Source of the DNA: Dendrolimus kikuchii
Lineage: Eukaryota; Arthropoda; Insecta; Lepidoptera; Lasiocampidae
Assembly (NCBI GenBank): GCA_019925095.2
Contig: CM034411.1
Coordinates: 16,795,237-16,859,236 of the forward strand
Reading direction: 5' to 3'
DNA: 64,000 nucleotides
The notes under the pieces are model-generated. The model made no database searches. It was not told where the DNA came from and saw nothing but the letters and a program-made list of their open reading frames with translations. Numbering within the stretch: position 1 is the first letter of the stretch; each line of letters starts with the position of its first letter. Shown in pieces: positions 63,601 to 64,000 of the stretch. Made by a program: the position numbers and the translations under genes.

Positions 63601-64000
63601 TGTGCTGTGCTGTGCCAGTGCTGTGCTGTGCTGTGCTGTGCCAGGCCAGGCCAGGCTGTGCTGTGCTGTGCCAGGCCAGGCTGTGCCAGGCCAGGCTGTG
63701 CCAGGCCAGGCCAGGCCAGCTGTGCCAGGCTGTGCCAGGCCAGGCCAGGCCAGGCTGTGCCAGGCTGTGCCAGGCCAGGCCAGGCCAGGCCAGGCCAGGC
63801 CAGGCCAGGCCAGGCCAGGCCAGGCCAGGCCAGGCCAGGCCAGGCCAGGCCAGGCCAGGCCAGCCAGGCCAGGCCAGGCCAGGCCAGGCCAGGCCAGGCC
63901 AGGCCAGGCCAGGCCAGGCCAGGCCAGGCCAGGCCAGGCCAGGCCAGGCCAGGCCAGGCCAGGCCAGGCTGTGCCAGGCCAGCCAGCCAGCCAGGCCAGG
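54646..64000 (+). repeat. CCAGG pentamer array (>9.3 kb), telomere-derived or miscalled telomere
   Basis: Nearly unbroken CCAGG units run off the right edge. Minor units are CTGTG, CTCAGG (6-mer), CCAG (4-mer slips), CTAGG and GAAGAA-containing words. The order is: almost pure CCAGG to 57,910; mixed CTCAGG/CTGTG-rich parts near 57.9-58.8 kb and 62.5-63.0 kb; a CTAGG block at 63.3-63.57 kb; CTGTG-rich to 63.78 kb; then CCAGG again. CCAGG equals TTAGG with both T changed to C. All six frames are open because neither strand of a 5-nt CCAGG period contains a stop, so the frames of up to 1,367 codons are not genes. Confidence 0.97.
63300..63570 (+). repeat. CTAGG block inside the CCAGG array
   Basis: CTAGG units alternate with CCAGG, then run for about 25 consecutive copies (63436-63560), with a TTAGG pair at 63349-63357. 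CTAGG is the one-step intermediate between TTAGG and CCAGG. Confidence 0.93.

Noticed and set aside
54646..64000. CRISPR-like array
   Set aside because: The unit is 5 nt with no spacers and the context is an insect telomere.

Overview
The window looks like the end of a lepidopteran (moth or butterfly) chromosome. The signs are lepidopteran Helitron-type short elements ending in CTAG before T, several LINE and SINE families in AT-rich introns, spliced insect genes, and the insect telomere unit TTAGG reading 5'->3' toward the right edge.

0.4-19.3 kb (minus strand): eleven exons of an Eps8-family gene (Drosophila arouser type). The exons encode the PTB domain, a charged linker, the central Eps8 helical region and the SH3 domain. 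Canonical splice sites and codon phase agree at nine of the ten junctions. At the tenth (10,678 to 7,425) the phases disagree, so a small exon is probably unlocated there. The 5' start lies right of 19.3 kb and the 3' end lies off the left edge. The introns are full of transposable elements. Five copies of one LINE with a tetranucleotide tail lie across 2.2-34.5 kb (three of them inside the gene) and each has a perfect 11-13 bp target-site duplication. tRNA-derived SINEs, an R1-clade ORF2 remnant, tail-to-tail LINE C-terminal fragments and a large fold-back element also occur here.

19.3-38 kb: mostly transposon-derived or unrecognised AT-rich DNA. It holds Helitron-like elements, a young R1-clade LINE tail with a 14-bp target duplication, fold-back MITEs and repeated copies of a ~310-bp poly(A) retroposon.

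38.9-39.5 kb (plus strand): a single-exon gene for a 175-aa NHERF/Sip1-type scaffold, with one PDZ domain and a C-terminal ERM-binding tail. It sits in a CpG-rich island and has two candidate poly(A) signals downstream. Eps8 and NHERF proteins both link membrane proteins to cortical actin, so the two genes act in the same cell compartment; nothing here shows co-regulation.

39.5-49 kb: more repeats, including a near-perfect 200-bp palindrome, Helitron copies, and a mariner transposase remnant whose coding sequence is interrupted by long A runs. A cluster of 20-38 nt homopolymers surrounds the remnant.

49.4-54.5 kb: subtelomere. An intact 587-codon R1-clade LINE ORF1 (three CCHC knuckles, minus strand) stands without ORF2. 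Short plus-strand segments with strong splice sites flank it. About 2.1 kb of unfamiliar sequence with degenerate internal repeats follows.

54.5-64.0 kb: a few true TTAGG units pass into at least 9.3 kb of CCAGG pentamers, with CTAGG, CTGTG, CTCAGG and GAAGAA variants, running off the window. CCAGG is TTAGG with both T read as C (CCTAA to CCTGG on the other strand), which matches a known nanopore miscall of telomeric repeats. The likeliest reading is a real telomere that was basecalled wrongly; a real variant telomere or satellite is the alternative. The very long open frames across this array are a property of the 5-nt period and are not genes.
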